Positions 52,331 through 61,318 of a stretch of DNA of 64,000 nt are shown piece by piece (within the stretch, counting starts at the first letter, position 1; each line of letters begins with the position of its first letter). The notes under the pieces are model-generated. The model saw nothing but the letters and a program-made list of their open reading frames with translations, had not been told where the DNA came from and made no database searches. Source of the stretch: Paenibacillus sp. 19GGS1-52 (GTDB lineage: Bacteria; Bacillota; Bacilli; Paenibacillales; Paenibacillaceae); assembly GCF_022369515.1 (NCBI RefSeq), contig NZ_CP059724.1:1240001-1304000 (forward strand), in the 5' to 3' direction. The position numbers and the translations under genes were made by a program.

Positions 52331-53644
52331 GTGAAAAGAAATATTTGCGGACTGTTTGCCATCATTATGGTATTCTCCATGCTGGCCGCATGCGGATCGA
52401 AGAAAGACAATGCAGCCACAACCGTTGACGGAGTTACCACAATCGAATTCTGGGCGGCATCGAACCCCACACAGCAGGCATATTGGCAGGAAATGGCCAC
52501 AGCGTATGAGAAGACTAATGCAAAGGTCAAGATTAATGTTAGTGTCATTAAAGAATCCCCAAGCTCAGAGGCTACTATTCAGGCAGCAATTGCCGGAGGA
52601 AGTGCTCCAACTCTTTCAGAGAATATTAACCGTGGCTTCGCTGCTCAATTATCAGCGAGTAAAGCATTAGTACCTCTGGATACGTTAACTGGCTTTAGCG
52701 ATATCATCACTACACGTAAAATGACAAGTACCATCGAACCATGGAAATTTGCCGATGGTCATCAATATGTACTTCCGATCTACTCCAATGCCATGCTGTT
52801 CGGCTGGAGATTGGATCTTCTGAAAGAACTTGGCTACGATGCGCCACCACAGACTTACATTGAAATTCTGGAATTGAATACTAAATTGAAGGCGAAATAC
52901 CCGGACAAGTTCATCTGGGCCAAGGCTGATCTAGCCGATCCGACCGCTTGGAAGAGATGGTTCGACTTCTTCATGATCTACGATGCCGCTTCAAACGGCA
53001 ACAAATTCATTGAAGGTGATAAATTCGTTGGCGATGACAAGGCAGGCATAGCTACACTTCAATTTATCGATGATCTCCGCAAGAACAAAGGAATTCTGGC
53101 CGAAAATGTGGCCGATCCTTTTGAGACAGGTACCAGCTTATTCATTGACTTGGGACCTTGGACGTTTAAGAACTGGGTTGAGAAGTTCCCTGATATGAAA
53201 TACAACGAGAACTACACATTGTCGATGCCTCCAGTGCCTGATGGCGTAGATCCGAAAACATCGAAAACTTTTGCGGATACCAAAGGCTTAGTTATTTATG
53301 CTTCTGCTACCAAGGAACAGCAAGCGGCAGCCTTGGAATTCATCAAATGGGTCTATTCCGACCCAAATAACGATGCGAAATGGTTCGAACAAACCAATCT
53401 GCCACCTGCTCGTGATGACCTATCCACCAATGAATCCTTTAAAGCTATTCTGGATAAGAGTCCGGAACTGAAGCCTTATGCAGAGAACGTTCCTAATGCT
53501 GTTCCTCCGATGGACAATGCCAAGTTCAATGATCTTCAGACTATTCTTGGACAAGAAGCGTGGACGAAAGTCGTCCGTGGTGAACTTGATCCTGAGACCG
53601 CTTGGGCCAATATGAAAACAGCGATTGAAGGGGCACTAAAATAA
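52331..53644 (+). CDS. Extracellular sugar-binding lipoprotein (family 1) of the beta-mannoside importer
   Basis: 438 residues from GTG 52331 (GAGGAGG upstream). Lipobox LAAC (Cys21) follows the signal peptide. The mature domain has the family-1 solute-binding order (TTIEFWAASNPTQQAYWQEM, quoted to 20, and FWAAS-type start; SLFIDLGPWTFKNWVEKFP; AALEFIKWVYSDPNN). It hands oligosaccharides to the two permeases that follow at 15 bp. Control by two LacI operators and a cre-like site is visible upstream. The sugar is inferred from the GH130 and GH2 genes in the same unit. Confidence 0.93.
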   Translation: MKRNICGLFAIIMVFSMLAACGSKKDNAATTVDGVTTIEFWAASNPTQQAYWQEMATAYEKTNAKVKINVSVIKESPSSEATIQAAIAGGSAPTLSENINRGFAAQLSASKALVPLDTLTGFSDIITTRKMTSTIEPWKFADGHQYVLPIYSNAMLFGWRLDLLKELGYDAPPQTYIEILELNTKLKAKYPDKFIWAKADLADPTAWKRWFDFFMIYDAASNGNKFIEGDKFVGDDKAGIATLQFIDDLRKNKGILAENVADPFETGTSLFIDLGPWTFKNWVEKFPDMKYNENYTLSMPPVPDGVDPKTSKTFADTKGLVIYASATKEQQAAALEFIKWVYSDPNNDAKWFEQTNLPPARDDLSTNESFKAILDKSPELKPYAENVPNAVPPMDNAKFNDLQTILGQEAWTKVVRGELDPETAWANMKTAIEGALK

Positions 53645-53659
53645 GGGGGACTCTTCAAT

Positions 53660-54535
53660 ATGAAAGAAAATAACAATCGGTTGGGCTGGTTATTCACCAG
53701 TCCTTACCTTCTGTATTCCATCGTTTTTTTCTTTATTCCGTTGATCTGGTCCTTCTATCTGTCCTTTACCAACTGGGACTTGATCGCACCAGACTTTCAA
53801 TTTGTCGGTTTTGATAATTTTGCGAAAGCTTTACAATCACCAAGCGTCCATGCCGCATTCTGGGTGACCTATAAATTTATGCTGGTATTCGTGCCATTAG
53901 TCTCTGTAATGGCCTTGATTGTATCCGTGTTGGTTCATAGTCTTCCCAAGTACAAAAGTCTGTTTCTAGTGGGCTTCTTCTTGCCTTATTTGTCTTCCGG
54001 TGTGGTTTCTGCCTTGATTGTTAAGGGCTTTCTATCCTATAACAGCCCTTTAAACATGAGCCTTCGGAAGATCGGAATTCGCATTGACTGGTTAGGTACC
54101 TCTTGGTCCGCATTATTCATCGTCGGACTGATTATGGCTTGGAAATTCACGGGTTATTACGCCCTTATCTTAACCGCTTCTCTGGAGAGCATAGATCATG
54201 AAGTGTATGAAGCCGCTGCTATTGATGGTGTGAACAGCAAGCAGCGTTTCTGGAGAATTACTCTGCCGTTATTGTATCCGGGTTTCTATACAACGCTAAT
54301 CCTGGCGTTTGGTGTGACCTTCGGGATATTCACCGAGGTCTACCAGCTGACCGGCGGCGGACCGAACTTTGCGACAAATACATGGCAGATGGAAATTTTC
54401 AGCCAAGCCTTCAAGAACCTGCAGGCAGGTTATGCTTCAGCGGTGGCGCTGTTAGCTTCTATAGCTACCTTTGTTTCGATCTATATCATCAGAAAACTGC
54501 TTGAAAAGTGGGGTGCGCGAAATGGTTGGGTCTAA
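53660..54535 (+). CDS. ABC sugar transporter permease, MalF/UgpA type
   Basis: 291 residues with six membrane segments (LFTSPYLLYSIVFFFIPLIW at the start). The EAA loop is DHEVYEAAAIDGVNSKQRFW. It is the first half of the permease pair; the second permease gene overlaps its last 14 bases, ensuring coupled translation. No ATPase gene is present, as in most Firmicute CUT1 importers. Confidence 0.93.
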   Translation: MKENNNRLGWLFTSPYLLYSIVFFFIPLIWSFYLSFTNWDLIAPDFQFVGFDNFAKALQSPSVHAAFWVTYKFMLVFVPLVSVMALIVSVLVHSLPKYKSLFLVGFFLPYLSSGVVSALIVKGFLSYNSPLNMSLRKIGIRIDWLGTSWSALFIVGLIMAWKFTGYYALILTASLESIDHEVYEAAAIDGVNSKQRFWRITLPLLYPGFYTTLILAFGVTFGIFTEVYQLTGGGPNFATNTWQMEIFSQAFKNLQAGYASAVALLASIATFVSIYIIRKLLEKWGARNGWV

Positions 54536-55361
54536 AGATCATAGAAGAACCAGGCTAATCCTGCTCTATTCCCTAGCGACTGTTCTTCTGTTCGTTATGG
54601 TATACCCGTACTTGTATATGGTGCTTAATTCATTTGCGGATTGGGGTCAGGTTGACCGCAAGTTAATTCCAACTTCATATTCTTTGAAATCCTACTCCTG
54701 GTTGTTTACAGGTGGAGAATCCGGCGTATCCCGTCCGTGGCTGGGGGCATTTCTTAACAGCGTGATCGTTTCGATCGGCTCCACGGTGCTGATGATGCTG
54801 TTTGCAGTGATGGTGGCTTATGCGCTTTCCAAGCTTCGATTCCGGGGACGCGATACCGTCAATAACTTTATTCTGTTTCACATGTTTTTTCCGTCCATTA
54901 TCCTGCTGATTCCGAGCTTCCTGATCATTCAGAAGCTGGGTTGGTATGACACCTACTGGGCGCTGATCATTCCCAAAGGGATGAGCTTATGGGCGATCTT
55001 TATGTACACGAATTTCTTCAAGGCCGTTCCGACCGTGTTCATTGAAGCAGCCAAGCTGGATGGAGCCAAGGATTTTCAGATTCTGTACAGAATTATGATC
55101 CCCATGTCCAAATCCATCACGAGCGTCATTTTCCTGTTCTTGCTAATGGAACGTTGGACGGAATTGTTATGGGATATGATCATGGTTCGCAGCGATAACA
55201 TGCTGACACTGAACGTATTATTATCACAAATGTTCGGCCCTTACGGTACGTACCCGGGTCCATTATATGCTGGTTCTGTACTGCTATCCCTACCGATAAT
55301 TATCCTCTTTATTATATTCGGTAAGAACTTCCAACAAGGGATGCAGGTCAGTTTGAAGTAA
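54522..55361 (+). CDS. ABC sugar transporter permease, MalG/UgpE type
   Basis: About 279 residues from ATG 54522, which lies inside the end of the previous gene; the longer frame from 54471 has no SD. Six membrane segments; the EAA loop is PTVFIEAAKLDGAKDFQILY, quoted to 20. The C-terminal FGKNFQQGMQVSLK is typical for MalG-type subunits. With the preceding permease it forms the channel for a beta-mannoside, judging from the downstream enzymes. Confidence 0.92.
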   Translation: MVGSKDHRRTRLILLYSLATVLLFVMVYPYLYMVLNSFADWGQVDRKLIPTSYSLKSYSWLFTGGESGVSRPWLGAFLNSVIVSIGSTVLMMLFAVMVAYALSKLRFRGRDTVNNFILFHMFFPSIILLIPSFLIIQKLGWYDTYWALIIPKGMSLWAIFMYTNFFKAVPTVFIEAAKLDGAKDFQILYRIMIPMSKSITSVIFLFLLMERWTELLWDMIMVRSDNMLTLNVLLSQMFGPYGTYPGPLYAGSVLLSLPIIILFIIFGKNFQQGMQVSLK

Positions 55362-55407
55362 TCAACTGTACGAATAAATAACAATCCCAAGGGAGGGGAA
55401 GTTTGCC

Positions 55408-56355
55408 ATGTTTCAACATCGGCCAAGTTTGAAATCAGTCGAAGAACTCTTACAGGAGTTCATGTCGAAAGATTTCAATATTATGAATGCTGCGAAACTG
55501 TCTTTTACCGGAATAGGTGATAAAGACGTATACAATATTTCCGCTCCTTTTGAAGATGCAGGGGAGTTCGTCATTGCCGGGCGAGTCGAGTCAAGAGATA
55601 GTGAACATTCTGAAGTATACTTTTTTGTGGAAAAAGAAGGGCAATGGCTACCCCGCGAAGATGCCCCAGTGTTGAGACTGCAGGACCCCTTCCATACGCG
55701 GATCGGTCAGGAACTCATAGTGGGTGGTGTACAGACATTCCCTCATCCCAAGAAAGCAAATCGGCTGATGTGGAGAACGGTTTTCTACAAAGGTACAGAA
55801 CTTGCTAACCTGAATCTTTTCTTTGTCGGACCCGATGGAATGAAGGATCTCCGGTTGGTCGAACTCCATGACGGAGAGATTGGCGTATTTACTCGCCCGC
55901 AATGGAAGGGGAAGAAGGGTGGACGCGGCAAGATAGGCTTCTTCCAAGTGTCCTCTTGGGAGGAATTAACGATGAGTACCATCGTGGAAGCTCCACTGTT
56001 GGATCAGCTGTTCTATGATTCAGAGTGGGGAGGAGCCAATGAGGCCCACCGCTTACGGGGCGGCAAGATCGGTGTGCTGGGTCATATCGCCCGTTATGAC
56101 AAACGGGGGCGCAGCTATTACCCGATGGTATTCACCTTGGACCCTAAGACGGGTGAACGCACGGATGTGGAACTTATTGCTGTCCGAGCTCATTTTGTTC
56201 CGGGACCGTCCAAACGTCCGGATCTGGAGGATGTAGTGTTCAGCGGAGGACTCCTTCGTCATGAAGATGGCACCGCCACTCTATATGCGGGAACAGGCGA
56301 TGCTGAAGCGCAGCGGATTACGATTGATGATCCTTTTATCAAATATGAAACTTGA
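55408..56355 (+). CDS. DUF1861 family protein, probable beta-propeller partner of GH130
   Basis: 315 residues, cytoplasmic. The chain is a series of short beta blades: YNISAPFEDAGEFVIAGRVE, LIVGGVQTFPHPKKANRLMW, LFFVGPDGMKDLRLVELHDG, IGVFTRPQ and IGVLGHIARYD. I recognise this as DUF1861, a family that resembles five-bladed propellers such as GH130/GH43 but has no established activity. It starts 46 bp after the permease with GGGAGGGG and ends 20 bp before the GH130 gene. The tight coupling suggests it handles the same mannoside, as an enzyme or a binding protein. No catalytic residue can be assigned. Confidence 0.75.
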   Translation: MFQHRPSLKSVEELLQEFMSKDFNIMNAAKLSFTGIGDKDVYNISAPFEDAGEFVIAGRVESRDSEHSEVYFFVEKEGQWLPREDAPVLRLQDPFHTRIGQELIVGGVQTFPHPKKANRLMWRTVFYKGTELANLNLFFVGPDGMKDLRLVELHDGEIGVFTRPQWKGKKGGRGKIGFFQVSSWEELTMSTIVEAPLLDQLFYDSEWGGANEAHRLRGGKIGVLGHIARYDKRGRSYYPMVFTLDPKTGERTDVELIAVRAHFVPGPSKRPDLEDVVFSGGLLRHEDGTATLYAGTGDAEAQRITIDDPFIKYET

Positions 56356-56375
56356 CCTCTGAGGAGTTTACACTA

Positions 56376-57437
56376 ATGAATATACACAGATATGCGGAGA
56401 ACCCGCTGATTACACCTGCGGATGTGTTTCCACACCGGGCAGATTTTGAAGTGATTGGAGCGTTCAACGCAGGGATAACCACCTATAAAGATGAAGTGCT
56501 GATGCTGCTGCGAGTAGCGGAGCGTCCAATCAGTCTAGATCCCAATATTATAAAAGCACCCGTGTATAACCCGGACACCCACGAATTGGAGCTGCTCGAA
56601 TTTCGCAAGGATGATGATCGTTATGATTTCAGTGATCCGCGTGTGATTCGCAATAAGTATAAGAGTGGGACCTTTGAATATTTGACGTCCTTGTCCTATA
56701 TTCGAATTGCCAGAAGTACAGATGGTCACCAATTTACGGTGGATGAGTCCCCTTTCATCTATCCGTCTAACCTTCAGGAAGTATTCGGAATCGAAGATCC
56801 GCGGGTTACGCAGATCGGCGATACGTATTATATATACTACTCGGTAGTTTCACCAGTCGGGATCGGAGAATCGATGGTTTCGACAACAGACTTCATAACC
56901 TTGAAGCCGCATGGAATGATTTTTGGACCGGACAATAAGGATGTGCTCATCTTCCCTGAGCCAATCAACGGCAAGTATTACGCCCTGCACCGACCTACGA
57001 TGAAGAGCATTGGTGAGCCGAATATCTGGATCGCTGAATCGGATAATCTGCTGTATTGGGGCAACCATAAGCATCTTCTGGGACTTCGGGAGGGCATGTG
57101 GGACAGTGGCAGAATCGGCGGCGGTGCCGTTCCTTTCAAGACGGAGAAGGGCTGGCTGGAATTGTATCACGGAGCCACGCTGGATCACCGTTATTGCATG
57201 GGGGCTGTATTGCTCGATTTGCATGATCCAACAAAGGTGCTCGCCCGCTCGAATAAGCCTGTTATGGAACCGGAAGCGGACTATGAGAAGAATGGATTCT
57301 TCGGCGATGTGGTCTTCTCCTGTGGAGCGATTGTGGAAGGCGATATCGTCAAAATGTATTACGGCGTCGCTGATACGTCAATGGCTTGTGCAGAGCTGAG
57401 TCTGCAAGAAATTCTAGACAGTCTGGACTACCTGTAG
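56376..57437 (+). CDS. GH130-family beta-mannoside phosphorylase
   Basis: 353 residues from ATG 56376 (TGAGGAG upstream); the frame from 56352 is longer but lacks an SD. GH130 hallmarks: NPLITPADVFPHRADFEVIG, GAFNAGITTYKDEVLMLLRV, YLTSLSYIRIARSTDG, IEDPRVTQIGDTYYIYYS, GGGAVPFKTEKGW and GFFGDVVFSCG. These enzymes split beta-mannosidic bonds with phosphate to mannose-1-phosphate. The sequence resembles the beta-1,2-mannobiose phosphorylase branch as I remember it (Listeria Lin0857), but beta-1,4 specificity is possible. It follows DUF1861 by 20 bp; a terminator separates it from GH2. Confidence 0.9.
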   Translation: MNIHRYAENPLITPADVFPHRADFEVIGAFNAGITTYKDEVLMLLRVAERPISLDPNIIKAPVYNPDTHELELLEFRKDDDRYDFSDPRVIRNKYKSGTFEYLTSLSYIRIARSTDGHQFTVDESPFIYPSNLQEVFGIEDPRVTQIGDTYYIYYSVVSPVGIGESMVSTTDFITLKPHGMIFGPDNKDVLIFPEPINGKYYALHRPTMKSIGEPNIWIAESDNLLYWGNHKHLLGLREGMWDSGRIGGGAVPFKTEKGWLELYHGATLDHRYCMGAVLLDLHDPTKVLARSNKPVMEPEADYEKNGFFGDVVFSCGAIVEGDIVKMYYGVADTSMACAELSLQEILDSLDYL

Positions 57438-57451
57438 TCTATAGAATAGCC

Positions 57452-57496
57452 AAAAAGAACGCCAAAACAATGTGAATCTGTTTTGGCGTTCTTTTT
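57452..57496 (+). terminator. Strong terminator between GH130 and GH2
   Basis: AAAAAGAACGCCAAAACA (57452-57469) pairs perfectly with TGTTTTGGCGTTCTTTTT (57479-57496). GH2 starts 23 bp later with no room for a full promoter, so it is probably read at a reduced level through this terminator. Confidence 0.92.
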
Positions 57497-57519
57497 AAAT
57501 TAGGGAAGGGAGTACGCAA

Positions 57520-60075
57520 ATGAGAATACAAGAGCACTGGAAGCTGCGTGATTTTGATCTAGGAGAAACTAATGACCTGGAAGTGGCAGCACCCCAATAT
57601 GATGATTACTTCTGGATGGCTGCGGAAGTGCCGGGAGATGTTCATTCAACACTTAAAGAGCATGGACTCATTGAGGACCCCTTCTTCGGACATAACGACC
57701 AGAAATGCCGCTGGGTGGAGGAGAAGGTATGGTGGTATCGGACGGTATTTCAATATAGTGGAGACTTGATTCCCGGCGAGAAAATAGCGCTTATCTTTGA
57801 GGGCTTGGATACATTTGCCACCGCTTATTTGAATGGGGTCGAGCTTGGGTCCACGGAGAATATGTTTATCGCTTTTTCTTTTGAGGTCACCAGAGAATTG
57901 CAGGCCGGAGCTAATACCCTTGCTGTGAAATTTGATCCGGTACATTATCGGGTGGGAAGCCAGGCTGTGTCGAGCTATTGGTCCGGTTACAGCAAGGAGC
58001 GTGTGTGGACACGGAAAAATCAGAGTCATTTTGGCTGGGATTGGGGGCCGCGTCTGGTTACAGCAGGTATTTGGAAAGAGGTACGCTTAGAGAAACGGCG
58101 ATATGCGAAGCTGGACAATGTCTATGCACGAACGGTAAATTTGAATGAAGGGCAGGCCGACATTGAGATATCTATGGATCTGCTGGTCTGGGAGCGGAAT
58201 AAAACATATAAGGCCCTTATTGAGTTGAAGGCTGAGGGAGAGACCGTCAAGAATAGTATATTGCCTATAGAGATGAGCCAAGGCTTCCACTCGGACGGTG
58301 CGATTATGGGCACTCTTCTTCATGGCACTACCAACATGGTGATCGAAGAGGCTAAGCTATGGTGGACTCATGATCTGGGAACTCCTTATCTCTACGATTT
58401 AGTGGTTACGGTGTTGGCGGATGACGAGGCCATAGATACGTATAAACAGCCCTTTGGACTTCGCCTGATCGAGCTTAAGCAAAGTGATGAGAACGGGGAA
58501 CCCGCGTTTACTTTTTTCCTAAACGGAGTCAAAGTGTTCGCCAAAGGAGCCAACTGGATTCCAATCGACAGCTTTGTCGCAACGGTACCGGAGCAGCGCT
58601 ATAAGCACTTGATCGCCATGTCAAAGGACGCCCATATGAACATGCTCCGCGTATGGGGCGGGGGCATTTACGAAAGAGACATCTTTTATGATGAGTGCGA
58701 CCGGTTAGGCATCTTGGTCTGGCAGGATTTCATGTTCGCTTGTGCGCTATACCCCGATTACAATCGAAATTTCATGGATATGGTGCGCCGTGAAGTGGAG
58801 CAGGTGACCAAACGGCTGCGGAACCGGACTTGCCTGGCCTTATGGTGTGGCAATAATGAGAATGATTGGCTCTATGAAGCGCTTCACAGTAACGGAGCGA
58901 TCCCCCATCCCTACTATGGAGAGAAAATCAACCATGAGCTTATGCCTGCTCTTCTGCAGCAGTTGGATTTATCGCGGACCTTCTGGCCGAGCTCACCGTA
59001 TGGAGGGAACGACCATAACTCCAGACAAGTGGGAGATTCTCATAACTGGCAGGTATGGCATGGCAACAGAGAGCCGCGTATTTTTGGTGAGCCACAAGTG
59101 CAGGATTATAGCGTAGAAGGCTTGTCCTTCAAAAAGTTTAAAGAGGACGATACTAAATTTGCCAGTGAGTTCGGGATGCATGCCTCAGCTAATCGGTACA
59201 CTTTACAGCGAAACGTCCCTGATTCCAAGCTGATCTGGGGCAGTAAGGAAATGATGAACCGCAACAAGGATATTAACCATCTTAAAGGGATGATGATAAT
59301 GGAAGGTTATACAGGTGTTCCGGCAGACTTGGAGGAGTACATCAATTATTCCATGCTTACCCAAGCGGAAGGTTTAAAATACGGAATCGAGCACTACCGC
59401 CGACATAAACCGGAGACAAGCGGGGCCTTGTTCTGGCAGTTAAATGACTGCTGGCCGGGTACTAGCTGGTCGGTCATCGATTACTACGGTTTACCGAAGG
59501 CAGCTTATCATTATGCCCGGAAATTCTTCCATCCGGTGCTGCTTACCGCCGAATATACCCCAGGTGATCAAGAGATTATGCTGTGGGCTCTGAACGATAC
59601 ACGAGTAAGATTCGTGGATACTGCACATTTGGAAGTCTTCAATATGCTGGGACAAAGCTTGTTTCATACGTCATATGCAGTTTCTGTAGAAGCTGTGGGC
59701 AAATGCCAGCTTGTCCTTTTGAAAGTGGAGGATTTACTTCAAGGATACGCAGCCTCCGAGGTAGTCTGTACTTTGCGCTGGGCAAGTGGAACGGGGGAGG
59801 AGCAATTCTTTTATTTGCTGGATTATAAGGAGATGCAGTATGAGCCTGCTCATGTTGAAGCTACAGTGAATGAAGCAGAGCAGACCGTTACTGTGACCAC
59901 GGATCGGGTGGCCCGGATGGTGAGGCTGGAAATCGCCCAGGAGTGGTTGCAGTGGGAAGATAATTTCTTCGACCTGATCCCTGGCAGTTCGCGCACGATT
60001 AGGGTTAAGCAGGCGGATGGACAGACGATTCCCTGGAATACTCTGAGCATTTCGGCAATGAATAGCCAACGCTAA
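57520..60075 (+). CDS. GH2 beta-mannosidase
   Basis: 851 residues, cytoplasmic. GH2 domain order: sugar-binding jelly roll (VPGDVHSTLKEHGLIEDPFF at about 37-56), two immunoglobulin-like parts, then the catalytic barrel with acid/base Glu447 in WCGNNENDW and nucleophile Glu550 in FASEFGMHA. The VPGDVHxxL start and HNDxKCRWVE are typical of beta-mannosidases, not beta-galactosidases. It removes mannose from the non-reducing end of imported oligosaccharides, complementing GH130. GGGAAGGGAG upstream gives the SD. It follows a terminator, so expression may be lower than that of the importer genes. Confidence 0.93.
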   Translation: MRIQEHWKLRDFDLGETNDLEVAAPQYDDYFWMAAEVPGDVHSTLKEHGLIEDPFFGHNDQKCRWVEEKVWWYRTVFQYSGDLIPGEKIALIFEGLDTFATAYLNGVELGSTENMFIAFSFEVTRELQAGANTLAVKFDPVHYRVGSQAVSSYWSGYSKERVWTRKNQSHFGWDWGPRLVTAGIWKEVRLEKRRYAKLDNVYARTVNLNEGQADIEISMDLLVWERNKTYKALIELKAEGETVKNSILPIEMSQGFHSDGAIMGTLLHGTTNMVIEEAKLWWTHDLGTPYLYDLVVTVLADDEAIDTYKQPFGLRLIELKQSDENGEPAFTFFLNGVKVFAKGANWIPIDSFVATVPEQRYKHLIAMSKDAHMNMLRVWGGGIYERDIFYDECDRLGILVWQDFMFACALYPDYNRNFMDMVRREVEQVTKRLRNRTCLALWCGNNENDWLYEALHSNGAIPHPYYGEKINHELMPALLQQLDLSRTFWPSSPYGGNDHNSRQVGDSHNWQVWHGNREPRIFGEPQVQDYSVEGLSFKKFKEDDTKFASEFGMHASANRYTLQRNVPDSKLIWGSKEMMNRNKDINHLKGMMIMEGYTGVPADLEEYINYSMLTQAEGLKYGIEHYRRHKPETSGALFWQLNDCWPGTSWSVIDYYGLPKAAYHYARKFFHPVLLTAEYTPGDQEIMLWALNDTRVRFVDTAHLEVFNMLGQSLFHTSYAVSVEAVGKCQLVLLKVEDLLQGYAASEVVCTLRWASGTGEEQFFYLLDYKEMQYEPAHVEATVNEAEQTVTVTTDRVARMVRLEIAQEWLQWEDNFFDLIPGSSRTIRVKQADGQTIPWNTLSISAMNSQR

Positions 60076-60130
60076 GATAGCCAATCTGTATTTTTTATTA
60101 AACGTAGAGTGAATTTCCCTGTTAAACATT

Positions 60131-60175
60131 TTGCTTTTTTAGCTTCAGCATCATATAATTAGTACCAAGTACTAA
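60131..60175 (+). promoter_or_regulatory. fabH promoter with FapR operator
   Basis: TTGCTT (60131-60136), 17 bp, TATAAT (60154-60159). TTAGTACCAAGTACTAA (60159-60175), with perfect 7-bp arms, is the FapR operator pattern and overlaps the end of the -10 and the start site. Malonyl-CoA-responsive control is therefore expected. Confidence 0.88.
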
Positions 60176-60205
60176 TATCTGATACTAAGTTGAGGGGTGA
60201 AGCTA

Positions 60206-61219
60206 TTGATAGGCGCAAGAATTACAGCTATTGGTTCTTATGTTCCGGCCAAAAGACTGACTAATGCCGATCTGGAGCGTATGGTTGAGACTAACGATGA
60301 GTGGATTGTCCAGCGGACCGGAATCCGGGAACGCAGAATCAGCCGTGAGGATGAATATACCAGTGATTTATGTACGGCTGCCGTTCAGGATCTGATGAAG
60401 CGTTATGGAAAAAGCGTTCAGGATGTGGACATGATCCTTGTGGCTACCAGTACACCTGACTTTTCTTCTTTTCCTTCAGTAGCCTCATTAATTCAACATC
60501 GCTTAAATATTCCACTAACTGCAGGGGCTATGGATTTGAGTGCGGCTTGCGCAGGTTTCGTATATGCATTGCATACTGCCCACAGCTATGTAGCTTCCGG
60601 AATGCACCGCAAGGTGCTGGTTATTGGCGCGGATACGATCTCCAAGATTACAGATTATACAGATCGTAGTACATGTATCCTATTTGGCGATGGGGCTGGG
60701 GCTGTACTTGTAGAAAGTGATGAGCAGTCTACGAGCTTTATGGGCTTCAATTTGGGCAGCGATGGCAGCGGTGCGCAACATGTATACCGTACAGGCCTAT
60801 CCCGCACCCTGCAAGATATCGAGCTGATCGATTCACAGCTGCTTGTGCAGAATGGGAGAGAGGTTTTTCGGTGGGCGGTAAGAACCGTACCCCAGGGTGT
60901 TCAGCAGTTGCTTCATCAGGCAGGGGTTGACCTAGCAGAAGTGGACTGGTTTATTCCGCACAGCGCGAATATGCGGATGATTGAGCCGATCTGCGAAAGA
61001 ATGAATTATCCTATAGAGCAGGTGCTGCATAGCCTTGTGAATTATGGCAATACTTCTGCAGCTACGATTCCCTTGGCACTTGATTTAGGTATCCGTGAAG
61101 GCAAGGTTCAGAATGGCCAGCGGATTCTAATGTACGGCTTTGGAGCAGGACTGACCCATGCCGGACAGCTGGTCCAACTCGATCTGGACGAACAGAAGTC
61201 CCAGCCTACTCAAGGATAA
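60206..61219 (+). CDS. fabH: Beta-ketoacyl-ACP synthase III
   Basis: 337 residues from TTG 60206 (GAGGGGTG ends 6 nt before); GTG 60197 is a possible earlier start. Catalytic triad: Cys115 in AACAGFVYAL, His252 in FIPHSANMRM and Asn282 in NYGNTSAATIP. The N-terminus (SYVPAKRLTNADLERMVETN) and WIVQRTGIRERR are typical. It condenses acyl-CoA with malonyl-ACP to start fatty acid chains; in these bacteria it favours branched primers. A FapR box controls it. No other fab genes are adjacent, so it may be a second copy like FabHB. Confidence 0.95.
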   Translation: MIGARITAIGSYVPAKRLTNADLERMVETNDEWIVQRTGIRERRISREDEYTSDLCTAAVQDLMKRYGKSVQDVDMILVATSTPDFSSFPSVASLIQHRLNIPLTAGAMDLSAACAGFVYALHTAHSYVASGMHRKVLVIGADTISKITDYTDRSTCILFGDGAGAVLVESDEQSTSFMGFNLGSDGSGAQHVYRTGLSRTLQDIELIDSQLLVQNGREVFRWAVRTVPQGVQQLLHQAGVDLAEVDWFIPHSANMRMIEPICERMNYPIEQVLHSLVNYGNTSAATIPLALDLGIREGKVQNGQRILMYGFGAGLTHAGQLVQLDLDEQKSQPTQG

Positions 61220-61255
61220 TTACAGCGAATAATTTCGCACCTTCCTTAAAGAGAC

Positions 61256-61299
61256 AATAAAGGACACCTCTCGAAGGCTTGATGGAGGTGTCCTTTCTA
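61256..61299. terminator. Bidirectional terminator between fabH and the LacI gene
   Basis: AAAGGACACCTC (from 61259) pairs with GAGGTGTCCTTT (61285-61296), perfect 12-bp arms, with A/T runs on both sides. Confidence 0.9.
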
Positions 61300-61318
61300 T
61301 ATTTGCCAGTTATAAGAT

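Noticed and set aside
60206..61219. Start of a secondary-metabolite cluster (KAS III)
   Set aside because: The FapR box and lack of other biosynthetic genes indicate ordinary fatty acid synthesis.
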